DNA of 64,000 nt. Origin: CAILHX01 sp046155285 (GTDB lineage: Bacteria > Pseudomonadota > Gammaproteobacteria > Burkholderiales > Methylophilaceae). A model generated the notes under the pieces. That model searched no databases and was not told the origin of the DNA. It worked only from the letters and a program-made list of their open reading frames with translations. The DNA is taken from contig JBJXEA010000005.1 of the NCBI GenBank assembly GCA_046155285.1, positions 1 through 64,000 on the forward strand, given 5' to 3'. Position numbers and translations under genes: made by a program. Below are positions 8,085 through 15,155 of the stretch, piece after piece (within the stretch, counting starts at the first letter, position 1; every line of letters starts with the position of its first letter).

Positions 8085-9986
8085 TTGAATAACGTCATGA
8101 GAAATATCGCCATTTGGTTGTTGGTGGCGTTGGTATTAATGTCTGTGTTTAACCAGTTCGGCGGAAAAACCAGTGGTGGCGACAGTCAAATCGTCTATTC
8201 CCAATTTCTAGCCGAGGTAAAACAGGGGAATATCTCAAGCGTCAGTATCGAAGGCCACGTCCTGCGTGCCGAAGGGCGCGACGGCAAGCGCTTCACTACT
8301 TACGCTCCGCCTGATATGTGGCTGATATCAGATTTGCTGAAAAATGGCGTTAAGGTAGAAGCCAAACCGCCAGAAGAGCCTTCCTTGATGATGAGCATTT
8401 TTGTCTCGTGGTTCCCCATGCTGCTGCTTATCGGCGTGTGGGTGTTCTTCATGCGCCAGATGCAGGGCGGCGGCAAAGGCGGCGCGTTCTCCTTCGGCAA
8501 GAGCAAAGCGCGTTTGCTGGATGAAGAAAATAATCTGGTGACTTTTGCCGATGTTGCGGGTTGTGACGAAGCCAAAGAAGAAGTCTCCGAATTAGTCGAA
8601 TTTCTGCGTGACCCCGGAAAATTCCAAAAGCTGGGCGGACGAATCCCGCGTGGTGTGTTGATGGTGGGCAATCCTGGTACCGGTAAAACGTTGCTGGCTC
8701 GAGCTATTGCTGGCGAAGCCAAAGTGCCATTTTTCAGCATTTCCGGTTCAGACTTCGTTGAAATGTTCGTCGGTGTAGGTGCGGCGCGTGTGCGCGATAT
8801 GTTTGAGCAAGCCAAGAAAAACTCCCCGTGCATCATCTTCATAGACGAAATTGACGCGGTAGGTCGCCAACGCGGCGCTGGCTTGGGCGGCGGCAATGAC
8901 GAACGCGAACAAACGCTCAATCAAATGCTGGTGGAAATGGATGGTTTTGAAGCTAGTGTTGGCGTCATCGTCATCGCCGCCACCAACCGCCCTGACGTGC
9001 TAGACCCAGCATTGCTGCGCCCCGGACGCTTTGACCGCCAAGTGGTCGTGCCGCTGCCGGATATTCGCGGACGTGAGCAGATTTTGCTGGTGCACATGCG
9101 TAAAGTGCCGATTGATGGCGACGTGAAGGCCGACATCATCGCGCGTGGTACGCCGGGATTTTCTGGCGCGGATTTGGCCAATCTGGTCAACGAAGCCGCG
9201 CTGTTTGCCGCCCGCTACAACAAGCGTGTAGTAGATATGGACGATTTCGAGAAGGCCAAGGATAAGATCATGATGGGCGCCGAGCGCCGCAGCATGGTGA
9301 TGAGCGAAGAAGAAAAGAAAAACACCGCCTATCACGAGTCTGGCCATGCTGTAGTCGCCAAATTGTTGCCCAAAACTGATCCGGTGCACAAAGTCACCAT
9401 CATTCCGCGCGGCCGCGCCTTGGGCGTGACTATGCAGTTGCCAACTGAAGATCGTTATTCCTATGACCGCGACTTTTTGATGAATCGCGTCGCGGTGATG
9501 TTTGGCGGACGTATCGCCGAAGAAATCTTCATGCAACAAATGACCACCGGTGCTTCCAACGACTTCGAGCGCGCTACGCAACTGGCGCGGGATATGGTCA
9601 CGCGCTACGGAATGACCGACGCGTTGGGTCCTATGGTGTACGGTGAAAACGAAGGCGAAGTGTTTTTAGGGCGCTCGGTGACCAGCACCAAAAACGTATC
9701 CGAAGCCACTATGCAAAAAGTGGATGCCGAAATCCGCCGCATCATAGACCAGCAATACGCGCTGGCCAGAAAGTTGCTGGAAGAAAACCGCGACAAAGTG
9801 GAGGCGATGACCGCCGCTCTGTTAGAGTGGGAAACCATTGATGCTGAGCAAATAGACGACATCATGGCCGGCAAAGCACCTCGACCGCCCAAGCCGCCAG
9901 CAGTAAAACCCACAACTCCGCCTTCTGACGGCGATGCGGCTGGCGTGACGGTGAATATTTCCAGCAAACCCGCGCAGGAAACTTAA
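8085..9986 (+). CDS. ftsH: ATP-dependent zinc metalloprotease FtsH
   Basis: A membrane-anchored AAA+ protease that degrades misassembled membrane proteins and regulators. Two transmembrane segments (about residues 6-22 and 102-124) flank a periplasmic domain. The AAA module carries Walker A GNPGTGKT and Walker B IIFIDEID, and the M41 protease domain has HESGH. The 633 aa are typical, with a Pro-rich C-terminal tail. The start is TTG 8085 with an upstream AAGAGA, giving MNNVMRNIAIWLL as in relatives; ATG 8097 is the alternative. It follows rlmE by 43 bp and probably shares its transcript. Confidence 0.97.
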   Translation: MNNVMRNIAIWLLVALVLMSVFNQFGGKTSGGDSQIVYSQFLAEVKQGNISSVSIEGHVLRAEGRDGKRFTTYAPPDMWLISDLLKNGVKVEAKPPEEPSLMMSIFVSWFPMLLLIGVWVFFMRQMQGGGKGGAFSFGKSKARLLDEENNLVTFADVAGCDEAKEEVSELVEFLRDPGKFQKLGGRIPRGVLMVGNPGTGKTLLARAIAGEAKVPFFSISGSDFVEMFVGVGAARVRDMFEQAKKNSPCIIFIDEIDAVGRQRGAGLGGGNDEREQTLNQMLVEMDGFEASVGVIVIAATNRPDVLDPALLRPGRFDRQVVVPLPDIRGREQILLVHMRKVPIDGDVKADIIARGTPGFSGADLANLVNEAALFAARYNKRVVDMDDFEKAKDKIMMGAERRSMVMSEEEKKNTAYHESGHAVVAKLLPKTDPVHKVTIIPRGRALGVTMQLPTEDRYSYDRDFLMNRVAVMFGGRIAEEIFMQQMTTGASNDFERATQLARDMVTRYGMTDALGPMVYGENEGEVFLGRSVTSTKNVSEATMQKVDAEIRRIIDQQYALARKLLEENRDKVEAMTAALLEWETIDAEQIDDIMAGKAPRPPKPPAVKPTTPPSDGDAAGVTVNISSKPAQET

Positions 9987-9989
9987 ATG

Positions 9990-10063
9990 ACAGAGGCTGG
10001 AGACTAGGGGCTAGGGATTAGTGAAAACCAATTCCAGTTCCTAGCCTCTAGCCTCTAGCCCCT
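9990..10063. repeat. CTAGGGG-type repeat between ftsH and folP
   Basis: The left part GACTAGGGGCTAGGGATT is partly complementary to the right part CCTAGCCTCTAGCCTCTAGC, giving a long imperfect hairpin about 74 bp across. The unit GGGGCTAG/GAGGCTAG is repeated within it. A similar stretch occurs at 31388-31424 at the 5' end of lolD. The folP ATG follows immediately, without a Shine-Dalgarno sequence. Confidence 0.6.
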
Positions 10064-10888
10064 ATGTTTTCTTGCGGCCACTTCCAACTCGATCTTTTCC
10101 GCCCCTTGGTCATGGGCATCGTCAATGTCACTCCAGATTCGTTTTCTGACGGCGGCTTGTTTGTCAGTAGACAAGCGGCTATTAGTCATGGGCTGCGCTT
10201 GATTGAAGAAGGCGCGGATATTCTCGACATCGGCGGAGAATCCACGCGTCCCGGCGCAACTCCTGTGCCGCTGCAAGATGAACTGGCGCGAGTGATTCCG
10301 TTGATCGCCCAGTTAGCAAAACAAAGCAGTGTCCCCATCTCGATTGATACCTATAAGCCACAAGTCATGCAAGCTGCGATTGCTGCCGGAGCTAGCATGG
10401 TCAATGACGTGCGTGCATTGCAAGAAGCTGGCGCGTTGGAGATAGTAGCGGCGAGCAATGTCGGCGTATGTTTGATGCACATGCGCGGCACGCCGCAAAC
10501 CATGCAGAATGATCCCGTTTATGACGATGTGGTGATCGAAGTCGCTAACTTTTTAGCCGCACGCGCTAAAATTCTGCTGGATGCCGGCGTTGCGCGTGAA
10601 CGCATCGTGATTGACCCCGGCTTCGGCTTTGGCAAACGCACCGCGCACAACGTCGCCTTGCTGCGTAAACTGCCGCGTTTATGCGACTTAGGCTACCCCG
10701 TGCTTGCCGGTTTATCGCGCAAATCATTGTTAGGCCAAATCGCGGGCGGCGAGGTGCATGATAGACTACCCGCCAGCATCGCAGCCGCTGTGATAGCAGC
10801 GATGAAAGGCGCTAGAATCTTAAGGGTACATGACGTGAAGGCAACAGTAGAAGCTCTTAAAGTGTTAGAAGTAATGGAAAAACTATGA
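10064..10888 (+). CDS. folP: Dihydropteroate synthase
   Basis: FolP condenses p-aminobenzoate with dihydropterin pyrophosphate to form dihydropteroate, and is the sulfonamide target. The two Pfam signature regions are present: MGIVNVTPDSFSDGG near residue 24 and DIGGESTRPGA near 62. The pterin-site region IDPGFGFGKR and the C-terminal RVHDV follow. The length of 274 aa is normal. The start at 10064 gives MFSCGHFQLDL, conserved in relatives, even though a repeat element abuts it and no ribosome binding site is visible. Its stop overlaps the glmM ATG in an ATGA junction. Confidence 0.95.
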   Translation: MFSCGHFQLDLFRPLVMGIVNVTPDSFSDGGLFVSRQAAISHGLRLIEEGADILDIGGESTRPGATPVPLQDELARVIPLIAQLAKQSSVPISIDTYKPQVMQAAIAAGASMVNDVRALQEAGALEIVAASNVGVCLMHMRGTPQTMQNDPVYDDVVIEVANFLAARAKILLDAGVARERIVIDPGFGFGKRTAHNVALLRKLPRLCDLGYPVLAGLSRKSLLGQIAGGEVHDRLPASIAAAVIAAMKGARILRVHDVKATVEALKVLEVMEKL

Positions 10889-12237
10889 GCAGAAAATATT
10901 TCGGTACCGATGGCATTCGTGGTCGCGTGGGCGTAGCACCGATTACGCCGGATTTCATGATGCGGCTGGGTTACGCCGCTGGTACAGTGTTAGCGGGCAT
11001 GGATTATCACCTTTCCAAAGACGCACATCCAGCGGTGGTCATCGGCAAAGACACGCGCATTTCTGGTTATATGTTGGAATCCGCGCTGCAAGCCGGATTG
11101 TCTTCTGCTGGTGTTGACGTGCTGCTCACCGGCCCCATGCCTACGCCCGCTGTGGCTTATTTGACAAGGGCTTTAAGGGCACAGGCGGGCATCGTTATTT
11201 CCGCCTCGCACAATCCATTTGAAGACAACGGCATCAAGTTTTTCTCTGGCCTTGGCACAAAACTACCCGACAACATAGAACGCCAAATTGAAGCTGCACT
11301 AGATGCACCCATGCCAGTGCAGCCCTCGGCCAAGTTGGGCAAGGCTAAGCGCATCAATGACGCAGTGGGACGCTACATCGAATTTTGCAAATCCACATTC
11401 CCCAATGCCTTAGATTTACGTGGCCTGAAAATTGTGGTGGATTGCGCTCACGGAGCTACTTATCACATCGCCCCGCATGTACTGCACGAACTGGGGGCAG
11501 AAGTCATCAGCATCGGCGTGCAGCCGGACGGCCTCAACATCAACCACGAATGCGGCTCCACCCATCCGCAAGCCATGCAGAAAGCGGTGCTGGAGCATCA
11601 AGCCGACTTAGGAATCGCGCTGGATGGCGACGGCGACCGTTTGATCATGGCGGACGCGACGGGCAACTTGCTGGATGGCGACCAACTGCTTTACATCATT
11701 ACCGCGCAACTGCAAGCCAAAGGCCAATTGCAGGGCGGCGTGGTGGGCACGCTGATGACCAATCTGGCGTTTGAACACGCCATGCAGCGCCTAGAAATTC
11801 CCTTTGAGCGTGCACAAGTGGGCGACCGTTATGTGCTGGAGCTGATGAACGCCAAAGGCTGGAGCTTGGGCGGCGAGAATTCCGGCCATATCTTATGTCT
11901 GGATAAGCACAGCAGCGGTGACGGCATCATCGCCGCGCTGCAAGTGTTGACCGCGCTGCGCGAACGCAACGTGTCATTGCAAAGCTCGGGCGGCGACTTA
12001 AAGCTGTACCCGCAGGTGCTGGTGAACGTGAAAGTGGATAAAAAACCAGACCTGACCAGCCCCGCCATTCAGTCCGCAGTCAAAGCCGCAGAAACCGAAC
12101 TCAACGGCGCTGGCCGCGTGCTACTACGAGCCTCCGGCACCGAACCCAAAGTGCGAGTGATGGTGGAAGGGCAAGATAAAGGGCAGGTTGAAATGTTAGC
12201 GGAGAAGATTGCAGGGGTGGTGGGGACTACGCTTTAG
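10885..12237 (+). CDS. glmM: Phosphoglucosamine mutase
   Basis: GlmM interconverts glucosamine-6-phosphate and glucosamine-1-phosphate on the route to UDP-GlcNAc for peptidoglycan and lipopolysaccharide. The phosphoserine motif ISASHNPFEDNGIKFF lies near residue 100, the Mg-binding loop DGDGDR near 245, the sugar-binding GGENSGH near 330, and the phosphate-binding RASGTEPKVRVMVEG near the C-terminus. The 450 aa are full length. It overlaps folP by 4 bp, which suggests translational coupling. Confidence 0.96.
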   Translation: MSRKYFGTDGIRGRVGVAPITPDFMMRLGYAAGTVLAGMDYHLSKDAHPAVVIGKDTRISGYMLESALQAGLSSAGVDVLLTGPMPTPAVAYLTRALRAQAGIVISASHNPFEDNGIKFFSGLGTKLPDNIERQIEAALDAPMPVQPSAKLGKAKRINDAVGRYIEFCKSTFPNALDLRGLKIVVDCAHGATYHIAPHVLHELGAEVISIGVQPDGLNINHECGSTHPQAMQKAVLEHQADLGIALDGDGDRLIMADATGNLLDGDQLLYIITAQLQAKGQLQGGVVGTLMTNLAFEHAMQRLEIPFERAQVGDRYVLELMNAKGWSLGGENSGHILCLDKHSSGDGIIAALQVLTALRERNVSLQSSGGDLKLYPQVLVNVKVDKKPDLTSPAIQSAVKAAETELNGAGRVLLRASGTEPKVRVMVEGQDKGQVEMLAEKIAGVVGTTL

Positions 12238-12546
12238 AATATGAGGATAGGTTATCCCCAATGGTGAGCTTGTCCCTGTTTTTCGGATACCAAGCGTAGT
12301 TCCTATGCTGCCAGTTTTTGCCGAGCAAGCCAAGCGGCATAATGCTCTGCCAGATGCGCGACCAACCATAGGCACCTTTGATCTTGGTATCCAAAATTCG
12401 GGGGCAAGGTCAGCCGACCACTACATAAAAAAAACAAACAATTAAAGCGAGTAAAGGCACTGCGTTTACCAATTATATTAGACAGATGTCCAATATCGGC
12501 ACTTATGAGTGATGGTAGGTGGTCTGTAACTAATTGATAATAAAGG
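12238..12546. other. intergenic region between glmM and the tRNA cluster
   Basis: No convincing gene is visible in these 309 bases. On the minus strand a stretch from about 12430 to 12303 stays open and ends with residues resembling VAHLAEHYAAWLARQKLAA. It has no start of its own and reads through tRNA-His if extended, so it may be a decayed gene end. No clear terminator follows glmM. Confidence 0.4.
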
Positions 12547-12620
12547 GGTGGCCGATGGGGCTCGAACCCACGACAACAGGAATCACAATCCTGGACTCTA
12601 CCAACTGAGCTACGGCCACC
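12547..12620 (-). tRNA. tRNA-His (GTG)
   Basis: The minus strand folds into a cloverleaf with acceptor GGTGGCCG/CGGCCACC, which includes the extra G at position -1 paired with C73 that is diagnostic of tRNA-His. The anticodon loop is TTGTGAT (anticodon GTG) and the T-arm carries GTTCGAGC. CCA is not encoded (CCT follows), unlike the two neighbouring tRNAs. It is the last gene of a three-tRNA minus-strand cluster. Confidence 0.96.
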
Positions 12621-12654
12621 ATTGAAGCTAAAAACTACCAAATTAAGCCAAAAC

Positions 12655-12731
12655 TGGCCTGCCCGACAGGACTCGAACCTGTTACCCCCGGCTTAGAAGG
12701 CCGGTGCTCTATCCAGATGAGCTACGGGCAG
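12655..12731 (-). tRNA. tRNA-Arg (TCT)
   Basis: The acceptor stem CTGCCCG/CGGGCAG is complete, with D-arm GCTC/GAGC, anticodon stem CCGGC/GCCGG and loop CTTCTAA, giving anticodon TCT (reads AGA). The T-arm contains GTTCGAGT. The CCA end is encoded at 12657-12655. The length is 77 nt including CCA. Confidence 0.96.
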
Positions 12732-12752
12732 AGTTGTCGGACAAAAGGAACA

Positions 12753-12829
12753 TGGTCGGGGTGGGGGGATTCGAACTCCCGACATCCTGCTCCCAAAGCA
12801 GGCGCGCTACCAGGCTACGCTACACCCCG
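12753..12829 (-). tRNA. tRNA-Pro (TGG)
   Basis: The acceptor CGGGGTG/CACCCCG, anticodon stem CCTGC/GCAGG and loop TTTGGGA give anticodon TGG (reads CCA and probably other CCN). CCA is encoded at 12755-12753. It is the first gene of the minus-strand tRNA cluster Pro-Arg-His and directly follows a strong promoter. Confidence 0.96.
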
Positions 12830-12838
12830 AAGGGCGCT

Positions 12839-12867
12839 AATATAGCGAAATCGGCGCTTCCCGTCAA
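12839..12867 (-). promoter_or_regulatory. promoter of the tRNA Pro-Arg-His cluster
   Basis: On the minus strand the -35 box TTGACG (12867-12862) is separated by 17 bp from the -10 box TATATT (12844-12839). The discriminator AGCGCCC is GC-rich, as in growth-rate and ppGpp-controlled stable RNA promoters. The tRNA-Pro 5' end is about 9 nt downstream. Confidence 0.75.
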
Positions 12868-12912
12868 TTTCAATCTGTTAAAATCCACATCTTTAAGTAC
12901 TTTGGCGGATGT

Positions 12913-13773
12913 ATGACAGCACAGTTGATTGATGGTAAGGCGATTTCTGAAAACCTATTGACAAGCTTGAAAATACGCATCGAGGAACGTATAGCAAAAG
13001 GCAAACGTGCGCCTTGTTTGGCGGTGGTGCTGGTGGGGGCTGATCCAGCATCTAATATCTATGTGAGCAAAAAGCGCCAAAGCTGCGAGGCGATTGGTTT
13101 GCGCTCACTGGCTTATGATTTACCAGCCGATGCTGCGCTGAATACTTTGCTGGAATTGATAGATACGTTAAATGCTGATGCTAGTGTGGACGGTATTCTG
13201 GTGCAATTGCCGTTACCCGCGCACATGGATGCTACGCAGGTCATCGAGCGCATAGACCCGCACAAGGATGTTGATGGTTTCCACCCTTACAACATTGGTC
13301 GTTTGGCGCAGCGTATGCCGCAGCTAAGGCCTTGTACTCCTAAGGGTGTGATCACCATGCTGGCTGCTACGGGATTGGACGTTAAGGGATTGAATGCAGT
13401 GGTGGTAGGTGCGTCCAATATCGTGGGGCGGCCGATGGCGCTGGAATTGCTGTTAGCGGGTTGCACAACGACCGTATGCCACCGTATGACGCGCGATTTG
13501 GCGGCGGAAGTAGGGCGTGCAGAGTTGTTAGTTGTTGCTGCGGGCAAACCCGGTTTGGTCAAGGGTGAATGGATACGCGAAGGCGCGATTGTGGTGGATG
13601 TGGGCATCAATCGGCTGGAGAGTGGCAAGATTTGTGGCGACGTGGATTTTGAAGTCGCCAAGCAACGTGCGGCGTGGATTACGCCAGTGCCCGGCGGTGT
13701 GGGGCCGATGACGGTGGCGACTTTGATGGAAAATACTTTAGAGGCGCTGGAGTGGCGTGAGGCGGTGGTGTAG
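12913..13773 (+). CDS. folD: Methylenetetrahydrofolate dehydrogenase / cyclohydrolase
   Basis: FolD oxidises 5,10-methylene-THF with NADP+ and hydrolyses methenyl-THF to 10-formyl-THF. The catalytic Lys lies in YVSKKRQSCE near residue 55, with DGILVQLPLP near 97, the Rossmann loop VVVGASNIVGRPMA near 160 and the C-terminal TPVPGGVGPMTVATLMENT. The length of 286 aa is normal. An extended -10 (TGTTAAAAT, 12876-12884) lies upstream. The stop codon TAG is the second to fourth base of a REP-like repeat starting at 13770, so the repeat was apparently acquired at the gene's very end. Confidence 0.96.
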   Translation: MTAQLIDGKAISENLLTSLKIRIEERIAKGKRAPCLAVVLVGADPASNIYVSKKRQSCEAIGLRSLAYDLPADAALNTLLELIDTLNADASVDGILVQLPLPAHMDATQVIERIDPHKDVDGFHPYNIGRLAQRMPQLRPCTPKGVITMLAATGLDVKGLNAVVVGASNIVGRPMALELLLAGCTTTVCHRMTRDLAAEVGRAELLVVAAGKPGLVKGEWIREGAIVVDVGINRLESGKICGDVDFEVAKQRAAWITPVPGGVGPMTVATLMENTLEALEWREAVV

Positions 13774-13828
13774 GAGGGGCGCCTCGCCCCGATTTAGTGG
13801 GCTATCGTGTCGAGGGCGGCACTCCTAC
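13770..13828. repeat. paired REP-like palindromes between folD and cbbY
   Basis: A unit starting GTAGGAGGGGCGCCTCGCCC (13770) and an inverted unit ending GTCGAGGGCGGCACTCCTAC (13828) face each other. Both resemble the GTAGGAGC REP family known in many gamma- and betaproteobacteria. A single related unit lies at 15072. The left unit contributes the folD stop and the right unit encodes the C-terminal residues of the convergent phosphatase gene. Confidence 0.7.
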
Positions 13829-14573
13829 AAAACCCAACGCTAACGTAGCTTTCCCCTACACAATCGCCCGCAATGACTGTGAAGGGCGCATCAGGCTCCC
13901 CTAAATCACTCAGCACCACAGTCGCGCCTGTAAAATCGTGGTCAGCGCTGTAATCGTTGCTGGTGATGATGGTTTTAATCCCCGCACCCAGAGCCGATTT
14001 CAGGCCATTCTCCGAATCTTCAAAGGCTAGGCACTGTTCGGCATCAAGCTTCAGTTCTTTTAGCGCCCACAGATAAATATCCGGCGCGGGTTTCTTTTTC
14101 GGTACTACGTCACCTGCTGCAATTACCTCAAACCAAGTGTGCGCATCCTCGGCTAGGCTGTGACGCAGCAAAGATAGTACGTTTTCCGGCGAGGTGGTGG
14201 TGACGATGGCTAAACGCAGGCCAGCATTTTTTGCCTCTAGCAATAGTCGCTTCACGCCGCGCCGCAGCGGGATTTTGCCTTGTTCAAGCATGGTGTTGTA
14301 GTGTTTAGTTTTGGCTTGATGCAAGCTGGCGAGAAAGTCATCTGGGAGCTGATGGTCAGGATGGAAGCGCTGCACATAGTGGCGCAAACGCTCCTTGCCA
14401 CCGGTCACACGCAACAAATCGCCATAAAGTACTGCATCCCAATGCCAATCTAGGCCAAATTCGGCGAAGGCTAAATTGAAGGCCGGAAGATGCGCCTCGC
14501 GCTCGGTGTCGGCAAGAGTGCCATCCACGTCAAATAACAGTGCGGCTAACTTGGTGCTGGATTTATTTTGCAT
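13794..14573 (-). CDS. cbbY: CbbY-like HAD phosphatase
   Basis: A HAD-superfamily (subfamily IA) phosphatase. The nucleophile motif is LLFDVDGTLADTE near residue 13, and the TGGKERL motif in the cap domain is characteristic of CbbY. CbbY dephosphorylates xulose-1,5-bisphosphate-type Rubisco inhibitors in autotrophs. Motif II TTTS and motif III with KKKPAPD and FEDSENG are present. I start at ATG 14573 (MQNKSSTK) with AGAGGA just upstream. About 20 C-terminal residues are encoded by a REP element and are unlikely to matter. Substrate assignment is by similarity; no Rubisco gene is in the window. Confidence 0.8.
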   Translation of the reverse strand: MQNKSSTKLAALLFDVDGTLADTEREAHLPAFNLAFAEFGLDWHWDAVLYGDLLRVTGGKERLRHYVQRFHPDHQLPDDFLASLHQAKTKHYNTMLEQGKIPLRRGVKRLLLEAKNAGLRLAIVTTTSPENVLSLLRHSLAEDAHTWFEVIAAGDVVPKKKPAPDIYLWALKELKLDAEQCLAFEDSENGLKSALGAGIKTIITSNDYSADHDFTGATVVLSDLGEPDAPFTVIAGDCVGESYVSVGFCRSAALDTIAH

Positions 14574-14608
14574 TCCTCTATACACTTTCGCCTTCGTTGT
14601 TTTTGAAG

Positions 14609-14630
14609 AAAAAACTCCCTTTTTTGGGAG
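14609..14630 (-). terminator. possible minus-strand terminator in the cbbY/dksA intergenic region
   Basis: CTCCC (14615-14619) pairs with GGGAG (14626-14630) over a 6-nt loop. On the minus strand the hairpin is followed by six T residues. The stem is short, so termination would be weak. It lies upstream of cbbY and could block antisense transcription from dksA or act in the cbbY leader. Confidence 0.4.
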
Positions 14631-14632
14631 CT

Positions 14633-14644
14633 TAAAATCATATT
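14633..14644 (+). promoter_or_regulatory. -10 box of dksA (leaderless layout)
   Basis: TAAAAT (14633-14638) is followed by six bases and then the dksA ATG at 14645. There is no Shine-Dalgarno sequence in the gap. No good -35 box is found at 16-18 bp. Transcription would start on the ATG. Confidence 0.5.
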
Positions 14645-15064
14645 ATGTCTGATGTAAAAACCCATTTCACTCCGTATCAACCAAAAGCTGATGAGGAGTA
14701 CATGAGCGAGCAACAGCGCGAGCATTTTCGCAAAATCCTCGATGCATGGAAAGGTGAATTGTCGCAGGATATGGATCGCACCGTGCATACCATGCAGGAC
14801 GAAGTGACCATGTTCGCCGACCCTAACGATCGCGCCAGTCAAGAGTCTGACATGACTTTGGAATTGCGTAACCGTGACCGCGAACGCAAGCTGATTAAGA
14901 AAATTGAAGAAACACTGAGCAAGATCGCCGAAGATGAATATGGTTACTGCGATAGCTGTGGCGTGGAGATTGGCCTGAAGCGCTTGGAAGCACGGCCTAC
15001 TGCCACTTTGTGCATAGACTGCAAAACGTTGGATGAGATACGCGAGAAACAAGTAGCGAAGTAA
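14645..15064 (+). CDS. dksA: RNA polymerase-binding transcription factor DksA
   Basis: DksA binds the RNA polymerase secondary channel and, with ppGpp, represses rRNA promoters and activates amino-acid promoters. The 139 aa include a coiled coil (about 35-100) with the tip region DRASQESD. A four-cysteine zinc finger follows, with CDSC near residue 101 and CIDC near 122. The length is close to E. coli DksA (151 aa). An in-frame ATG at 14702 is the alternative start. A bidirectional terminator follows. Confidence 0.95.
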   Translation: MSDVKTHFTPYQPKADEEYMSEQQREHFRKILDAWKGELSQDMDRTVHTMQDEVTMFADPNDRASQESDMTLELRNRDRERKLIKKIEETLSKIAEDEYGYCDSCGVEIGLKRLEARPTATLCIDCKTLDEIREKQVAK

Positions 15065-15071
15065 CCGTTTT

Positions 15072-15100
15072 TGTAGGAGCGCCGCCATCGGCGCGATAGA
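15072..15100 (+). repeat. single REP-like unit after dksA
   Basis: TGTAGGAGCGCCGCCATCGG followed by CGCGATAGA is a single hairpin-forming unit of the GTAGGAGC repeat family also seen at 13770-13828. It lies between the dksA stop and the terminator. Confidence 0.6.
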
Positions 15101-15104
15101 GAAT

Positions 15105-15138
15105 AAAAAAGCCGGATGTTTTCACATCCGGCTTTTTT
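15105..15138. terminator. bidirectional terminator between dksA and pnp
   Basis: AAAAAAGCCGGATGT (15105-15119) is fully complementary to ACATCCGGCTTTTTT (15124-15138) with a 4-nt loop. The T and A tracts on both sides make it active in both directions, ending dksA on the plus strand and pnp on the minus strand. Confidence 0.95.
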
Positions 15139-15155
15139 AAGTCTTGAGCTAGCCT

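Noticed and set aside
12704..12916. 70-aa plus-strand frame over the tRNA cluster
   Set aside because: It runs antisense through tRNA-Arg and tRNA-Pro and has no protein similarity.
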